From the NCBI RefSeq assembly GCF_000161455.1, contig NZ_CM000745.1, forward strand, positions 5,598,645 to 5,611,860: a stretch of 13,216 nt of DNA, in the 5' to 3' direction. The notes beneath the pieces were generated by a model, which saw only the letters and a program-made list of their open reading frames with translations, did not search any database and was not told where the DNA came from. This document shows, in pieces, positions 11,565-13,216 of the stretch (position 1 is its first letter; each line of letters begins with the position of its first letter). This DNA comes from Bacillus pseudomycoides DSM 12442. GTDB taxonomy: Bacteria; Bacillota; Bacilli; Bacillales; Bacillaceae_G. The translations under genes and the position numbers were made by a program.

Positions 11565-12653
11565 ATGTTAGAAGTCATGTTTACCAAAAGTGCAATACCA
11601 GAGATTAAAAGTTTTCAAAAGATGTCGTTACAGGATGCTTGTAAGATTACGTACCAACTTGAACAAGCGTTACAGGAACAAGAAAATATCATCCATGTAG
11701 ATTTCCACATATTAGATCAAAACAGTGATGAAATGTATGCAGGGACATTGTCCTTAGGTTCTGGTTATGCTTCTCATTTGTATGAACATGTAGAGAATAA
11801 ATTGTCTGCCATGGAAATGGATGAAGAGCAAGAGGAACAAAAAGAAGAACTGTTAGAACTGATGGGACAAGAGATTGAAGAGTTTTTAAAGGAAATTGCT
11901 CCACCTGAAGAGGTAAAAGAACCAGAAGAAAACAACGGAGCTAGAGGGAAACAACATGCTAATGAAGAGCTTCCTTTAGAAAAAGGAAACAAGAACAAAA
12001 AACATCTGTTTCAAATTATTGGAGGAGCAGTTGGAGGGATTGTAGTAGGAGCTGTAAGTGTTTTTTCCTTGTATACTGTCCCAACAAATTCAGTTGAGGC
12101 AAGAACCAATCAGCCGGATACACATTTAGTAAAAGGGCTTCAACAAGCTTCTATTCAGCAATATCCAAAGGCAATTCAAGAGTTTGAAAAACTGGATTAT
12201 AAAGGACTAGATAAGGAAAGTCAAAAGGCAGTGTTATTTTCTTACCTATTAAGTGGAAAGGCAAATAAGGCCATACAGTATGAAGCGAATTTTGCTGAGA
12301 GTGTTGTAGCTTACTATATCGGAATCGACAATACGAAAAAAATAAATGAAATTGATATTAAAAATGATGTGATTGATTTTGAAAAGGCGGCACTCAATAA
12401 GAAATATAAGGATGTGATCCGATTAAAAGCAAAGGTCAATATGGATGGTAGACGTGAAAAGCTTGTAGCTGAAGCTTATGTGAATCAGAAAAAATTTGAT
12501 GATTGCTTTGCCTTTGCAAAAACACAAGGAAATAAAACTCTTATGAAAGAGGTAAAAGAGTTACAAAAAAAGGATGTGGGGCAATCCACTCTTAGCGAAG
12601 AAGAAAAGAAAGCGAAAATCGAAAAAATTGATAAGGAATTAAGCGAGATCTAA
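11565..12653 (+). CDS. Membrane protein with YukC/EssB-like C-terminal half
   Basis: The product is 362 aa, with GGGGAGGAGG about 10 nt before the ATG. Residues 1-85 are a small folded domain (IPEIKSFQKMSLQDACKITY...VDFHIL...MYAGTLSLGSGYASHLYEHV), unlike the full pseudokinase of EssB. A Glu-rich coil and charged linker follow (86-147). One membrane helix lies at about 148-171 (IIGGAVGGIVVGAVSVFSLY). The outer part (190-345) is helical with repeat character. It matches the layout of YukC/EssB: a short repeat with YPKAIQEFEKLDYKGLDKESQKAVLFSYL, SVVAYYIGIDN, a helix pair, and a closing LSEEEKKAKIEKIDKELSEI coil. YukC/EssB links components of type VII secretion. Here, next to a pilin and a lipoprotein, it more likely serves the transfer channel. 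The similarity is read by eye. Confidence 0.6.
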   Translation: MLEVMFTKSAIPEIKSFQKMSLQDACKITYQLEQALQEQENIIHVDFHILDQNSDEMYAGTLSLGSGYASHLYEHVENKLSAMEMDEEQEEQKEELLELMGQEIEEFLKEIAPPEEVKEPEENNGARGKQHANEELPLEKGNKNKKHLFQIIGGAVGGIVVGAVSVFSLYTVPTNSVEARTNQPDTHLVKGLQQASIQQYPKAIQEFEKLDYKGLDKESQKAVLFSYLLSGKANKAIQYEANFAESVVAYYIGIDNTKKINEIDIKNDVIDFEKAALNKKYKDVIRLKAKVNMDGRREKLVAEAYVNQKKFDDCFAFAKTQGNKTLMKEVKELQKKDVGQSTLSEEEKKAKIEKIDKELSEI

Positions 12654-12669
12654 AGGGGGAAGAAACGCT

Positions 12670-13216
12670 ATGCCATTAAATTATCAGAAATTTTTTAGAC
12701 AGATGGGAATTGTAGCTGTAGGTGGTTCATTGTTATTAGGTAGTGCTGGTTGTAGTTGGCTTGGAAGTAAGGAAACAGCAAAAAGTAAGCCAGCTATAAC
12801 CAAAAAAGTTGATAAAAATAAACCAGAAGAAAAGAAAGAAGATATAAATAAAAAAGACTTTGAAACAATGACAGAAAATGCGATACAAAGTCAGGATAAA
12901 GATGTTGCATACGTCCTAGACATTGATAAAAACAAAGTGAATTATAAGGATAAGACAATTGCAAGCAATCTTCAAAATGGAGATGAAACAACTTCTCGTG
13001 TTCTAGCTCTATTTGACAACGAAACTTCAGATAAAACGATTCATGATACAGCGAAGGACAATGTGGTTGCAGCTATTACAGATGGAAATCCGCAAGTGAC
13101 AGTAAAAGGTGACCAATTTGCATTTGGTGATCAAAATACAGACTTGTCTTTAGCTAGCATTGTAGATGTGGCACCAACAGATCCAGATAAGCCGAAGTCA
13201 CCGGTAGATCCACCGA
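12670..13216 (+). CDS. Lipoprotein of the transfer locus, 3' end cut by window
   Basis: Translation from the ATG at 12670 (AAGGGGGA overlaps the previous stop) stays open to the window end, giving 182 residues so far. A basic N-terminus and hydrophobic segment (MGIVAVGGSLLLGSAGC) end in a lipobox-like SAGC with Cys28, although position -3 is Ser rather than the usual Leu. A Lys/Glu-rich linker follows (KETAKSKPAITKKVDKNKPEEKK), then a helical and mixed domain from about 57 (FETMTENAIQSQDKDVAYVLDIDKN). A Pro-rich stretch begins at the cut (PTDPDKPKSPVDPP). It is probably anchored on the outer membrane face and co-transcribed with the EssB-like gene. Function unknown; a wall-spanning or channel-associated lipoprotein is plausible. 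Confidence 0.75.
   Translation, partial: MPLNYQKFFRQMGIVAVGGSLLLGSAGCSWLGSKETAKSKPAITKKVDKNKPEEKKEDINKKDFETMTENAIQSQDKDVAYVLDIDKNKVNYKDKTIASNLQNGDETTSRVLALFDNETSDKTIHDTAKDNVVAAITDGNPQVTVKGDQFAFGDQNTDLSLASIVDVAPTDPDKPKSPVDPP

Noticed and set aside
11774..11998. Minus-strand Ser-rich ORF of 74 aa
   Set aside because: It is a shadow of the Glu-rich coiled-coil codons of the EssB-like gene (Glu codons read as Ser/Phe on the other strand).

Overview
The window looks like part of a medium or large plasmid of the Bacillus cereus group (B. cereus, B. thuringiensis and relatives). The evidence is the AT-rich base composition, strong AGGAGG-type ribosome sites with ATG, GTG and TTG starts, an actin-type (ParM/ParR) partition operon, a MerR-HTH/coiled-coil protein of the DUF3967 type often seen on such plasmids, and Gram-positive surface proteins (LPXTG adhesin, lipoprotein). 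No database search was possible; family calls rest on motifs read by eye.

Left third (1-5400, mostly minus strand): plasmid maintenance. A small membrane protein is followed upstream by parR and parM, which share a promoter and an AT-rich repeat region that could be the centromere. Next come a MerR-like/coiled-coil protein, a 630-base gene-free and stem-loop-rich stretch, and a winged-helix replication protein (321 aa from a GTG start). The rep leader is about 245 nt long. It contains a near-consensus promoter pointing the opposite way, a long palindrome ending in a T-run (a predicted antisense RNA of about 105 nt), and a perfect 17-bp hairpin that buries the rep Shine-Dalgarno sequence and ends in a U-run. 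A segment of the palindrome can also pair with the first arm of that hairpin. Together this reads as an antisense-RNA/attenuator copy-number control circuit of the pT181/pIP501 kind. An XRE-type regulator with its own terminator follows.

Middle (5377-5731): a divergent control region with two near-identical 18-bp operator-like repeats between the minus-strand XRE regulator and a small plus-strand XRE protein. One repeat lies in the spacer of the plus-strand promoter.

Right (5861-13216, all plus strand): an apparent conjugation/cell-surface locus. In order it holds an LPXTG adhesin with an N-terminal thioester domain and four Cna_B repeats; a 48-aa one-helix membrane peptide; two proteins that look like complementary halves of a VirD4/TraG coupling protein, both without ATPase residues; two unrecognised small ORFs; and, after a new promoter, a membrane-anchored protein with a possible thioredoxin-like fold, a small soluble protein, a VirB2/TrbC-like pilin followed by a terminator, a membrane protein whose C-terminal half resembles YukC/EssB of type VII secretion, and a lipoprotein cut by the window end. 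The likely joint role is surface contact and transfer-channel assembly. The VirB4 ATPase, relaxase and intact coupling protein that would confirm this are not in the window.
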